Assembly: GCF_014635545.1 (NCBI RefSeq)
Contig: NZ_BMDA01000001.1
Coordinates: 760,739-824,738, forward strand
Direction: 5' to 3'
Source of the DNA: Acinetobacter courvalinii
GTDB lineage: Bacteria; Pseudomonadota; Gammaproteobacteria; Pseudomonadales; Moraxellaceae
Length of the DNA: 64,000 nt
Position numbers and translations under genes: made by a program. The notes below the pieces were generated by a model, which did not search any database, had not been told where the DNA came from, and saw only the letters and a list, made by a program, of their open reading frames with translations. This document shows, one piece after another, positions 9,375 to 17,383 of the stretch; positions within the stretch are counted from its first letter, which is position 1; each line of letters starts with the position of its first letter.

Positions 9375-10295
9375 ATGAATCACTCATTTAAATGGCAAGG
9401 ACGACACGATGGTGACGGTGAAGCACATTTACGTCTCCATCAGGTGGTCAATACGCAGCAGCACGCGTCATTCGCTTTGATCGGTTTTAGTTCCGATGAA
9501 GGGGTGAAACGCAATAAAGGCCGTTTAGGTGCAGCCGATGCCCCGGATATGATTCGGGCACAATTGGCAAACTTGCCTGTCCATCAAGCGGTGACAATTG
9601 CAGATCTGGGCACAGTGCTATGTGACAATGGCAAACTGGAACAGGCACAGGCTGAACTGGCCGATCAGGTAGAACGTAGTCTAAAACAGGGCATGAAACC
9701 GATTGTTTTAGGCGGTGGTCATGAAGTGGCTTTTGGTAGCTTTTCAGGTCTGTTTCAATACCTGCAAAATCATGAGCCGGATAAGAAAATCGGTATCATC
9801 AATTTTGATGCACATTTTGACTTGCGTGAAGCGGAACATGTCACCTCAGGTACGCCTTTTCTAAATGCAGCAAGACTGTCTGAACAGCATCAGCAAGAAT
9901 TTCATTATCTGTGTATCGGGGTGGCAAAACACTCAAATACTCGAGTCCTTTTTGAAACGGCAGATCGACTAAATTGCAGTTATATCTACGACTTTGAATT
10001 ACAACCGAAAAACGTTGAAATTTTACTCGAAAAAATCGATGCTTTTATCGGAAAAGTTGACTATTTGTATATTACAGTTGATCTTGATGTATTTAGTGCT
10101 AGCATTGCTCCAGGTGTAAGTGCACCTGCGGTAAAAGGAATTGATTTATCAGTCTTTGACCCATTACTAGAGGCCATTAAGGAAACCGGAAAGATTAAAG
10201 TTTTTGATGTGGCGGAATGTAATCCACGGTTTGATTTGGACAGTAGAACTGCCAAATTAGCCGCTTATATAATTTTTAACTACATATTTGATTGA
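9375..10295 (+). CDS. hutG: Formimidoylglutamase (arginase family)
   Basis: Splits N-formimino-L-glutamate into L-glutamate and formamide, the last hut step. The arginase/ureohydrolase dimanganese motifs are all present: G-G-G-H-E near 113-117 (H116), N-F-D-A-H-F-D near 143-149, and D-L-D-V-F-S further on. The ATG at 9375 gives 306 residues; an in-frame GTG at 9363 would add four and cannot be excluded because neither start has a strong ribosome-binding site. This single-step enzyme replaces the two-step HutF/N-formylglutamate route, and no hutF is present here. Confidence 0.94.
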   Translation: MNHSFKWQGRHDGDGEAHLRLHQVVNTQQHASFALIGFSSDEGVKRNKGRLGAADAPDMIRAQLANLPVHQAVTIADLGTVLCDNGKLEQAQAELADQVERSLKQGMKPIVLGGGHEVAFGSFSGLFQYLQNHEPDKKIGIINFDAHFDLREAEHVTSGTPFLNAARLSEQHQQEFHYLCIGVAKHSNTRVLFETADRLNCSYIYDFELQPKNVEILLEKIDAFIGKVDYLYITVDLDVFSASIAPGVSAPAVKGIDLSVFDPLLEAIKETGKIKVFDVAECNPRFDLDSRTAKLAAYIIFNYIFD

Positions 10296-10327
10296 TGGAT
10301 CATGTGAATTCATCAAAAGGTTAAAAC

Positions 10328-11599
10328 ATGTCTAATTTATCTTATGTCTCTCAAAATGACGGTCCATGGGCAACCTATCTTGAACAGATCGAGCGTGTTG
10401 CTCCATATCTAGAAGGTCTAGAAGGTTATGTGGATACATTAAAGCGCCCAAAACGTGCTTTGATCGTTGACGTGCCAATTGTTATGGACGATGGCACTAT
10501 CCGTCATTTTGAAGGTTATCGTGTACAACACAACTTGTCACGTGGTCCGGGTAAAGGCGGTATTCGCTATCACCCAGATGTAGATTTAAATGAAGTAATG
10601 GCTCTTTCAGCATGGATGACAATTAAGACTGCGGTGGTGAATTTACCATTCGGCGGTGCAAAAGGTGGTATCCGTGTCGATCCGCGTCAGCTTTCTCCAC
10701 GTGAATTAGAACGCTTAACACGCCGTTATACCAGTGAAATCAGCCATATTATTGGCCCACAAAAAGATATTCCTGCACCTGACGTAGGGACGAATCCAAA
10801 CGTGATGGGCTGGATCATGGATACCTATTCATCTGGTCAAGGTCATACGGTAACAGGTGTGGTAACGGGTAAACCGGTTCACCTAGGCGGTTCGCTGGGT
10901 CGTATCAAGGCAACAGGCCGTGGTGTATTTATCACAGGTCAGCAAGTTGCTGAAAAAATCAAATTACCTTTAGAAGGCGCTAAAATTGCGGTTCAAGGTT
11001 TTGGTAACGTGGGTAGTGAAGCTGCATATCTATTCGGTGATTCAAAATCTAAAATCGTGACCATTCAGGATCATACCGGTACGATTTATAATCCTGAAGG
11101 GATTGATCTAGCTGCATTAAAAACCTACATGGAAACTCATCAAGGTGTGGGTGGTTTTGAAGGTGCTCAGGTCATCAGCGATGAAGAGTTCTGGACAGTA
11201 GACATGGATATCCTGATCCCTGCTGCTTTAGAAAGCCAGATCACGGTTGAACGTGCGAAAAACTTATCGGCAAAACTGGTTCTTGAAGGTGCGAACGGCC
11301 CGACTTATCCAGAAGCAGATGATATCCTGGTTGAACGTGGTATCACGGTTGTTCCTGACGTAATCTGTAATGCGGGTGGTGTAACCGTATCTTACTTCGA
11401 ATGGGTTCAGGATATGTCGAGCTACTTCTGGTCTGAAGAAGAAATTAACGAAAGACTCGACAAGCTAATGATTCAAGCCATTAACGATGTATGGCATAAA
11501 TCAAGCGAAAAAGAATGTACTTTACGTACAGCGGCCTTTATCTTGGGTTGTGAGCGTATCTTAAAAGCACGTAAAGAGCGTGGTATCTTCCCAGGCTAA
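10328..11599 (+). CDS. gdhA: Glutamate dehydrogenase (Glu/Leu/Phe/Val dehydrogenase family)
   Basis: Oxidatively deaminates glutamate to 2-oxoglutarate and ammonia, or runs in reverse. The 423-residue product has the catalytic lysine K112 in P-F-G-G-A-K-G-G and the Rossmann G-F-G-N-V-G-S motif near residues 225-232. It begins 32 bp after hutG behind AAAGG and is closed by a strong terminator, so it probably shares the hut transcript and takes the glutamate formed there into the TCA cycle. Coenzyme specificity is not readable with confidence. A separate promoter in the short gap is possible. Confidence 0.93.
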   Translation: MSNLSYVSQNDGPWATYLEQIERVAPYLEGLEGYVDTLKRPKRALIVDVPIVMDDGTIRHFEGYRVQHNLSRGPGKGGIRYHPDVDLNEVMALSAWMTIKTAVVNLPFGGAKGGIRVDPRQLSPRELERLTRRYTSEISHIIGPQKDIPAPDVGTNPNVMGWIMDTYSSGQGHTVTGVVTGKPVHLGGSLGRIKATGRGVFITGQQVAEKIKLPLEGAKIAVQGFGNVGSEAAYLFGDSKSKIVTIQDHTGTIYNPEGIDLAALKTYMETHQGVGGFEGAQVISDEEFWTVDMDILIPAALESQITVERAKNLSAKLVLEGANGPTYPEADDILVERGITVVPDVICNAGGVTVSYFEWVQDMSSYFWSEEEINERLDKLMIQAINDVWHKSSEKECTLRTAAFILGCERILKARKERGIFPG

Positions 11600-11617
11600 T
11601 TGAGCTGTGCTTTTGAA

Positions 11618-11653
11618 ACGACCTTAAGACGCATGTTTTAAGGTCGTTTTTTT
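11618..11653 (+). terminator. Intrinsic terminator after gdh
   Basis: Ten-base arms ACGACCTTAA (11618-11627) and TTAAGGTCGT (11638-11647) pair perfectly and are followed by a 7-T run (11647-11653). It closes the hutUHTIG-gdh unit. Confidence 0.9.
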
Positions 11654-11717
11654 ATTTCTATGGAACTGGAAAAGATTTTCATAATTTATTATTCAAAAAT
11701 GCTTTCCCGAAATTTAA

Positions 11718-13130
11718 TTAGATGAGTACTTCTTTTTGAATGGCATTGATAAATTGCACGACAGCATGTTCAATCTGTTCCGTCCATTCAAAAGAGCAGT
11801 TCATACGGATAAAATGTTGATGTGAAGGCAATACATTAAATAAAGGACTGGGAGCAACGCCGACCTGTTGCTGGATCAATTGTTCATAGATTTTCATACT
11901 GCTGACTTTATCGGGCAATTGAATCCAGAGAAAATAGCCACTCGGATAATTATAGACCTTACAGCCTTTAGGTAAATGCTGCTTGAGATATTGAAAGAAC
12001 TGCTTTTTATTCTTCTCCAAAGCACGTCTGAGCGTTCTGAGGTGCTTTTCATAATGATGGTGAGAGAGAAACTCAACCAGTGCATTCTGGATCAGCGCAT
12101 TGGCTGAAATGGTGCTCATTAACTGTAGATGCTGAATATGCTCGGAAAATTTGCCTGCATAAACCCAGCCCATACGGAAACCTGAACCTAGGGTTTTGGA
12201 AAAAGAAGAGCAGTGCAGCACCAGATTTTGCTGGTCAAAATACTTCATCGGCAAAGGTTTTTGATTGCCATAAAACAGTTCTTCATAGACATCATCTTCG
12301 ATTAAATGGATTTGATGCTCATGCAATAGTTTGGCAATCTTATATTTAATTTCCTCGCTGACCGTAAATCCGATCGGGTTATGTGCATTGAGCATAAACC
12401 AACACACTTTAATCGGATAATTTTTAATGACCTGTTCAAAAGCTTCTATATCAAAGCCATGTTGCGGATGCTCAGGAATGGTGATCACCTTGAGTCCTAA
12501 ACGCTCTGCAGCCTGCCAGGCTCCATAAAAAATGGTTTGCTGCAACAAAATATAATCGCCTGGTTGCGTAATCGCTTGCAGCGAAAGATTCAGGGCTTCC
12601 AAGCCGCCAGATGTAATCACAATGTCATCTGCATCCGTGGGGATGCCTTGCATGCAATAGCGTTGCGCGATCAGTTTTCTGAGCGCTAAATTGCCCGGTG
12701 GCAGATTGGTGGTTTGATCATAACTCTGCCGATTACGGGAAAGTTGCCCCATGATCTGAATCAGTTTGGGGGGATAGAGCAACTGACTGTCTGGAAAAGC
12801 AGAGCCTAATGGACTGATATGTTTGGATTGAATTGATTTAAGATATTTAAATACCAGCGAGTTAATTTCAATCTTCGGATTTAAAGACACCACTGAATAG
12901 GCTTGCGGAATCTGGATATGATTGTGCTCAGCGACAAAATACCCTGATTTTTCTTTGGAATAAATCAGGCCTTGTGCTTCTAGTTCCTGATACGCATTCA
13001 TGACAGTAATGAGACTAAAGCCTGAGCGCTGGACCTGTTCACGTAAAGATGGCAGTTTGGTATGAGGCTTCCATGTCCCGTTTTCAATGAGAAGTTTCAG
13101 GTTATGCGCTAACTGTTCTGATTTATACAT
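11718..13130 (-). CDS. MocR-type regulator (GntR winged helix fused to aminotransferase-like domain)
   Basis: The 470-residue fusion has a GntR helix-turn-helix at about residues 5-70 (L-P-S-L-R-E-Q-V-Q-R-S-G-F-S, then A-Y-Q-E-L-E-A-Q-G) and a fold-type I PLP domain over the rest. The PLP-binding lysine is visible in H-C-S-S-F-S-K-T-L-G-S-G-F-R-M-G-W. MocR proteins use PLP or a PLP adduct as effector and are not usually catalytic. It lies between gdh and the cio operon on the opposite strand from hut; no target is evident. PdxR-, GabR- or PtsJ-like roles are all possible. Confidence 0.9.
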   Translation of the reverse strand: MYKSEQLAHNLKLLIENGTWKPHTKLPSLREQVQRSGFSLITVMNAYQELEAQGLIYSKEKSGYFVAEHNHIQIPQAYSVVSLNPKIEINSLVFKYLKSIQSKHISPLGSAFPDSQLLYPPKLIQIMGQLSRNRQSYDQTTNLPPGNLALRKLIAQRYCMQGIPTDADDIVITSGGLEALNLSLQAITQPGDYILLQQTIFYGAWQAAERLGLKVITIPEHPQHGFDIEAFEQVIKNYPIKVCWFMLNAHNPIGFTVSEEIKYKIAKLLHEHQIHLIEDDVYEELFYGNQKPLPMKYFDQQNLVLHCSSFSKTLGSGFRMGWVYAGKFSEHIQHLQLMSTISANALIQNALVEFLSHHHYEKHLRTLRRALEKNKKQFFQYLKQHLPKGCKVYNYPSGYFLWIQLPDKVSSMKIYEQLIQQQVGVAPSPLFNVLPSHQHFIRMNCSFEWTEQIEHAVVQFINAIQKEVLI

Positions 13131-13155
13131 AAAATAGGGCTGATCCGAATAAACA

Positions 13156-13181
13156 GAGCAGCCTTGTTAAAAAAGCTGCTC
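13156..13181 (-). terminator. Candidate terminator after the cio operon
   Basis: The arms GAGCAGC (13156-13162) and GCTGCTC (13175-13181) flank a 12-nt loop and lie just downstream of the DUF2474 gene on the minus strand. The following minus-strand sequence (TGTTTATTC) is only moderately T-rich, so termination may be weak and read-through into the mocR gene is possible. Confidence 0.45.
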
Positions 13182-13192
13182 CATTCCTAGTT

Positions 13193-13315
13193 CTAATAAG
13201 CAAACATCAATAGTAGTCTAAATAGACCAGCAATTATGGCGAGTGCAAAAAATCCAAGTAACCATAAGATTATAAACCATTGCGTTGAACTTAAATGCTG
13301 AGATTTTATTTTCAT
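13193..13315 (-). CDS. DUF2474-type small membrane subunit of the cyanide-insensitive oxidase
   Basis: A 40-residue single-pass membrane protein that begins M-K-I-K-S-Q-H at 13315 and has one hydrophobic helix at about residues 16-38 with a W-x-x-x-L-W start. It lies 13 bp after cioB on the same strand, the place occupied by CydX/CbdX/DUF2474 small subunits in bd-oxidase operons. In E. coli, CydX stabilises the haem centre; the same role is inferred here. A longer frame exists upstream but would run into cioB, and the AAGGAGG-like site just before 13315 supports the short form. Confidence 0.72.
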   Translation of the reverse strand: MKIKSQHLSSTQWFIILWLLGFFALAIIAGLFRLLLMFAY

Positions 13316-13328
13316 GCAACCTTCCTCC

Positions 13329-14333
13329 TTAGTGATAACCTGCATCACCGACACGGACCTTATCTCTAAACACCCAGTAGGAAAGGATGGTATAGGCAAT
13401 GATGATCGGAATAAGAATCACCGCACCGACCAGTGCAAATTTCTGACTCGAAGCAGGGGCTGCTGCCTCCCAGATCGTAACCGATGGCGGAATAATATGC
13501 GGCCATAAACTAATGACAAAACCGGTGAAGGCCAAAAACACCAGTGCCAGGGTGTAGATAAATGGCTTAAGATCCTGACGCTTTTGACAGGCTTTTAAAA
13601 TTAAGGCAGTAAAGAGCAACACCAAAACCGGTACAGGACTAAAATACAGCAGATTTGGCAAGGCAAACCAACGTGCTGCAATTTCAGGGTGAGTCAGCGG
13701 GGTATAAAGACTGACCCCGGCAAACACTACAAATAACAGGATGATCAGCTTCGGCATTAACCGATACATCTGGTCCTGTAATTCGTGATCTGTTTTCATA
13801 ATCAGCCAGCCACAACCCAGTGCTGCATACATGGCCACCACACCCAGTCCGGTAAACAGTGCGAAAGGGGTTAGCCAGTCCAGACCCGAGCCTGAGAAAA
13901 TCCCGTTGGTCGTCTGGATTCCCTGAATATATGCTCCGAGAATCACGCCCTGAAAGAAGCTGGACAAGACCGAGCCCCAGATAAAGGCCAGATCCCATAA
14001 ATGCTTGGTACGATTGGCCTTAAAGCGGAATTCAAAGGCGACACCACGGAAAATTAATGCAATCACCATCAAGGTAATTGGCATATACAGGGCAGAAAGC
14101 ACGGTGGAATAGACCAGTGGAAAAGCAGCAAATAAGCCTGCACCACCAAGCACCATCCAGGTTTCATTGCCATCCCAGACCGGCGCGACAGTATTCATCA
14201 TCACATCGCGCTCTTCACGGTTTTTAATAAAGGGGAACAGGATGCCAATGCCGAGATCAAAACCGTCCAGCACCACATAGATCAGTACGCCCAGACCAAT
14301 AATACCGACCCAGATCAGAGATAAATCAATCAT
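13329..14333 (-). CDS. cioB: Cyanide-insensitive terminal oxidase subunit II
   Basis: Subunit II of a cytochrome bd-type quinol oxidase, an integral membrane protein of 334 residues with about eight or nine helices. The ATG at 14333 starts M-I-D-L-S-L-I-W and overlaps the end of cioA by 8 bp, so the 351-residue frame beginning at 14384 is too long. Conserved features include G-x-D-L-G-I-G near residues 25-31 and W-D-G-N-E-T-W near 54-60. It forms the heterodimer with CioA and the small subunit. Confidence 0.92.
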   Translation of the reverse strand: MIDLSLIWVGIIGLGVLIYVVLDGFDLGIGILFPFIKNREERDVMMNTVAPVWDGNETWMVLGGAGLFAAFPLVYSTVLSALYMPITLMVIALIFRGVAFEFRFKANRTKHLWDLAFIWGSVLSSFFQGVILGAYIQGIQTTNGIFSGSGLDWLTPFALFTGLGVVAMYAALGCGWLIMKTDHELQDQMYRLMPKLIILLFVVFAGVSLYTPLTHPEIAARWFALPNLLYFSPVPVLVLLFTALILKACQKRQDLKPFIYTLALVFLAFTGFVISLWPHIIPPSVTIWEAAAPASSQKFALVGAVILIPIIIAYTILSYWVFRDKVRVGDAGYH

Positions 14334-15771
14334 GGCGTTTCTCCTTACTTTGATCTTGCCCGTCAATACTTTCATCAACAGCACTCAGTGGGCGCATCGG
14401 TGTTTTGAAATGTCCCGGACCTGCGGGTTCATGTTCAATGGCATCAATAAATTCAGGACCTTTTTTCAGCAGTTTCAGCATATAGTAAATACCGCTACCA
14501 AAAACGATGGTATAGACCCCGACAAAAATAATCAGACTGATGCCGACCTGATCGGCGGTAACGGTCTGCGACAGACCATCTTTGGTCCGCATCACGCCAT
14601 AAATCACCCAGGGCTGGCGTCCGACTTCAGTGGTGACCCAGCCTGCAAGCAGGGCGATATAACCTGCCGGTCCCATGACGAAAGCAAATTTGTGAAACCA
14701 TGAAGTGCCATACAGTTTGCCGGTTTTACGCAGCCATAAAGCAACCAGTGAAAGCAGTACCATCAGCATGCCCAGACCGACCATGACGCGGAAACTCCAG
14801 AACACAATGGTGGCATTGGGACGGTCTTCAGCTGCAAAGTCTTTTAAACCTGTGACTTTTCCATCCAGCGAGTGGGTCAGGATCAGGCTGCCGAGGTGTG
14901 GAATTCCGATTTCATACAGATTTTCCTCTTTGTCCATGTCTGGAATGGCGAAAAGCAAGAGTGGCATGGATTCGTTATGGTTGGTTTCCCAGTGTCCTTC
15001 AATGGCTGCCAGTTTGGCGGGCTGGTGCTTTAAGGTATTTAAACCATGATTGTCACCAATCACCACTTGCAGACATGAAGTGACTAGAACCATCCACAGA
15101 CCCATTGAAAATGATTTTTTGACCAGTTCATCGCGACGGCCTTTAATTAAATGCCATGCGGCAGTACCCACCACGAGAAGTGACGAGACTAAAAATGCCG
15201 CCGCCGCCATATGCGCCAAGCGATAAGGGAAGGATGGATTGAAAACAATCGCCCACCAGTCGGTAGGAATCACGATCCCGTTTTCAATGCTAAATCCTTG
15301 CGGGGTTTGCATCCAGCTATTGGAGGACAGGATCCAGAACATGGAAATACAGGTGCCGATGGCAACCATCAAGGTGGCAAAAAAGTGTGCCTTGGGACTG
15401 ACCCTTCCCCAACCGAACAGCATGATGCCGAGGAAGCCCGCTTCGAGGAAGAAAGCACTCAGTACTTCATAGGTCAGTAAGGGGCCGGTTACGCTCCCTG
15501 CGATTCGGGAAAATTCACTCCAGTTGGTTCCGAACTGATAGCTCATCACCACACCGGAAACCACGCCCATACCGAAGGCAACTGCAAAGATCTTGATCCA
15601 GAACTTGAACAGATCCTTATAAATCGGGTTTTGGGTACGAAGCCATTTCCACTCCAGCATGGCCAGAAAACAGGCCAGACCAATCGAGGTGGCAGGAAAG
15701 ATAATGTGAAATGAAACAGTAAAGGCGAACTGTATTCGGGCTAATTCTAAGGCAGTAAAACCGAGATCCAT
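14326..15771 (-). CDS. cioA: Cyanide-insensitive terminal oxidase subunit I (cytochrome bd type)
   Basis: Subunit I, which binds the haems and oxidises quinol without pumping protons. The 481-residue product starts L-E-L-A-R-I-Q-F-A-F-T; H22 is in the position of the high-spin haem ligand, and T-E-V-G-R-Q-P-W-V is the conserved block near the quinol site. The region between helices VI and VII is short, typical of the CIO branch rather than long-Q-loop E. coli CydA. It is the first gene of cioA-cioB-DUF2474, and its promoter must lie in 15772-16130. CIO enzymes support respiration under low oxygen, cyanide or sulfide. Confidence 0.92.
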   Translation of the reverse strand: MDLGFTALELARIQFAFTVSFHIIFPATSIGLACFLAMLEWKWLRTQNPIYKDLFKFWIKIFAVAFGMGVVSGVVMSYQFGTNWSEFSRIAGSVTGPLLTYEVLSAFFLEAGFLGIMLFGWGRVSPKAHFFATLMVAIGTCISMFWILSSNSWMQTPQGFSIENGIVIPTDWWAIVFNPSFPYRLAHMAAAAFLVSSLLVVGTAAWHLIKGRRDELVKKSFSMGLWMVLVTSCLQVVIGDNHGLNTLKHQPAKLAAIEGHWETNHNESMPLLLFAIPDMDKEENLYEIGIPHLGSLILTHSLDGKVTGLKDFAAEDRPNATIVFWSFRVMVGLGMLMVLLSLVALWLRKTGKLYGTSWFHKFAFVMGPAGYIALLAGWVTTEVGRQPWVIYGVMRTKDGLSQTVTADQVGISLIIFVGVYTIVFGSGIYYMLKLLKKGPEFIDAIEHEPAGPGHFKTPMRPLSAVDESIDGQDQSKEKRHD

Positions 15772-16130
15772 ATATCCTCTCCTATAACAGACGAGTAAAG
15801 CAGTCGCTAGGAAAATGTGAAAGAACGGACTTAAACGACTGAAAATACATAGAACCTTATGACTGTTCTAGTTGGATTTAAAAGCCTTTTAAGTTTTATT
15901 CATCATCCCGTGTTCTGCTGTATATGAGTAGGTACAATTTCTTCTTGTTTTTTTATAACAGATAAGCTTGAGCTAAGTAATCTGTTATATTTTTTTAGCA
16001 AAATTCTGTAGCTATTCAGTATCAAGATGCTCATTCAAAATAGCATACACAACGATACAGTGTGTTAAATAATGATCAAGCATTGTAAGTCGTTTATCTG
16101 ACCTTACTTCGGACTGAATGGCGTTTAATT
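15772..16130. other. 359-bp divergent intergenic region with a terminator-like hairpin
   Basis: This region separates cioA (leftward) from the 272-residue gene (rightward) and has no credible ORF. Its one strong element is an inverted repeat, TATAACAGAT (15954-15963) and ATCTGTTATA (15980-15989), with a 16-nt loop and seven T immediately after (15990-15996). It reads as a rightward intrinsic terminator although no annotated gene runs into it. It could end a small RNA, attenuate the downstream gene or be a protein-binding palindrome. Confidence 0.5.
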
Positions 16131-16949
16131 ATGTTTATAACCCCAGAGCTTAATGCATTGCCCCAGCTTTTTCAGGGCAAGGCACCATCGCAATCAGTAC
16201 AAGAACAGTTACAACTTGAATATGTCAATCTTGAAGCAACCTTGTTAAGAGGCAAGGTGCTTAGAGATTTTTCTAAAGAAAAAGTCACCTACATTGCCCA
16301 GGCCCCCATTGCAGAAAATGAGGGTCATCTGGCTTATGTGTTTGCGCCATTTATTATTGCCAATCTAAATCAGCCAGTGATTTATACCACGCCCATCACC
16401 GCTGCTGTATTGACCGTTTTAAATCAATATTATCAGGCAGAGAAAAGTATTCATCTCAAGATCGAAGAGGTGCTTGATAGCTTAAAACTTTATATAGAGC
16501 TGGTGCATGATCCGAAAAATGAGCAGGATTTTCTTTTTCGGAGTTTGGTGAAAGCCCTGTGCAGAACAGATATTTCCCATATTTTTCTGGTGACTCATCT
16601 GCCGATCGATATGCATCAGCTCAAAATATTGCAAGATTATCTACAGGTCAGAATTACGGTGATTGAGAGCGATCAGGATGTACCTCAAGTGAATCATGAC
16701 ATGATCAATATGCGCCAACTGTTGTTTAAGAATAAAGATGAATTCCATAAAGGAATTTGTACCTTATTTTCCAGTCTGAATGCCGGATTGGTGGCAAATA
16801 TTGGCCAGTTCACCGAACAGCAGGCTGCGCATCTGATTGAAGATATGTTTTATTCCGAACATATTTTCGAGAAGTTGTCGGTCTATGCTGAATATATGCA
16901 GACCCGGATTCAAAATGGTGCCAGTTTTAAAGTTTTGTCCACGATATAA
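16131..16949 (+). CDS. Hypothetical protein, 272 residues
   Basis: I do not recognise this family. It is soluble with no signal peptide or clear membrane helix and no obvious catalytic motif. Residues about 20-60 are polar and likely helical, and the middle contains alternating hydrophobic strand-like and helix-like blocks (H-I-F-L-V-T-H-L and V-R-I-T-V-I-E-S). A helical C-terminus follows. The start at 16131 lacks a strong ribosome-binding site. It is followed after 43 bp by a small membrane protein gene and then a YdeP-type molybdoenzyme with FdhD, so a role linked to that system is possible but only positional. Confidence 0.7.
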   Translation: MFITPELNALPQLFQGKAPSQSVQEQLQLEYVNLEATLLRGKVLRDFSKEKVTYIAQAPIAENEGHLAYVFAPFIIANLNQPVIYTTPITAAVLTVLNQYYQAEKSIHLKIEEVLDSLKLYIELVHDPKNEQDFLFRSLVKALCRTDISHIFLVTHLPIDMHQLKILQDYLQVRITVIESDQDVPQVNHDMINMRQLLFKNKDEFHKGICTLFSSLNAGLVANIGQFTEQQAAHLIEDMFYSEHIFEKLSVYAEYMQTRIQNGASFKVLSTI

Positions 16950-16992
16950 ACAAGGTTAAACATTTCTTAATCTTTGAACAGGAGCAGACCTC

Positions 16993-17166
16993 ATGTCGCA
17001 ACAGCAATCCAAATTTCCCTATTTAGCAGTGGGTATCAGTATTTTGCTCGGCTGTTTATTTCTGGTGTTTTTCTTTCTGGCAGTCAGTAATCAACCCGAT
17101 TATATGCCGTCGCAGCAAAAGGATAATACCACTGAAGCACAGCAACTCAGTTCAGCCAATAAGTAA
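16993..17166 (+). CDS. Small single-pass membrane protein, 57 residues
   Basis: An ATG at 16993 follows GGAG (16980-16983) with good spacing. The product has a short polar N-terminus, one hydrophobic helix at about residues 10-31 (ending in a V-F-F-F-L-A-V run) and a hydrophilic Gln/Ser-rich tail. It begins 43 bp after the 272-residue gene and is probably in its transcript. No family is recognised. The good ribosome-binding site, clear membrane helix and fit between neighbours argue for a real gene. Confidence 0.6.
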   Translation: MSQQQSKFPYLAVGISILLGCLFLVFFFLAVSNQPDYMPSQQKDNTTEAQQLSSANK

Positions 17167-17383
17167 TTTGCTCAACCCAATACATACCTGAGTTCAATCT
17201 TGATCCATCTTAGAGGCAAGCCAGCGGTGCCAATACCTTTTTGTTTAATTCGTTGTCTAGCAGGATAGCACTGGCCAGTCTCACGATCAGAGAATAAGAC
17301 AAATCTGGAATAGAAAAATCAGCAGATTCATGTTACTTACTAGAGCAGTAAGAAATGAAAATAGCTCAGCTGAGGGCGATGTA

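Noticed and set aside
14332-15480. Several plus-strand frames opposite cioA
   Set aside because: All are antisense to the membrane-protein gene, have no plausible domains and no ribosome-binding sites.
17167-17383. Possible hairpin GGCA...TGCC near 17213-17236 upstream of the molybdoenzyme gene
   Set aside because: Only four paired bases flank the loop, and the T-run is offset; too weak to call.
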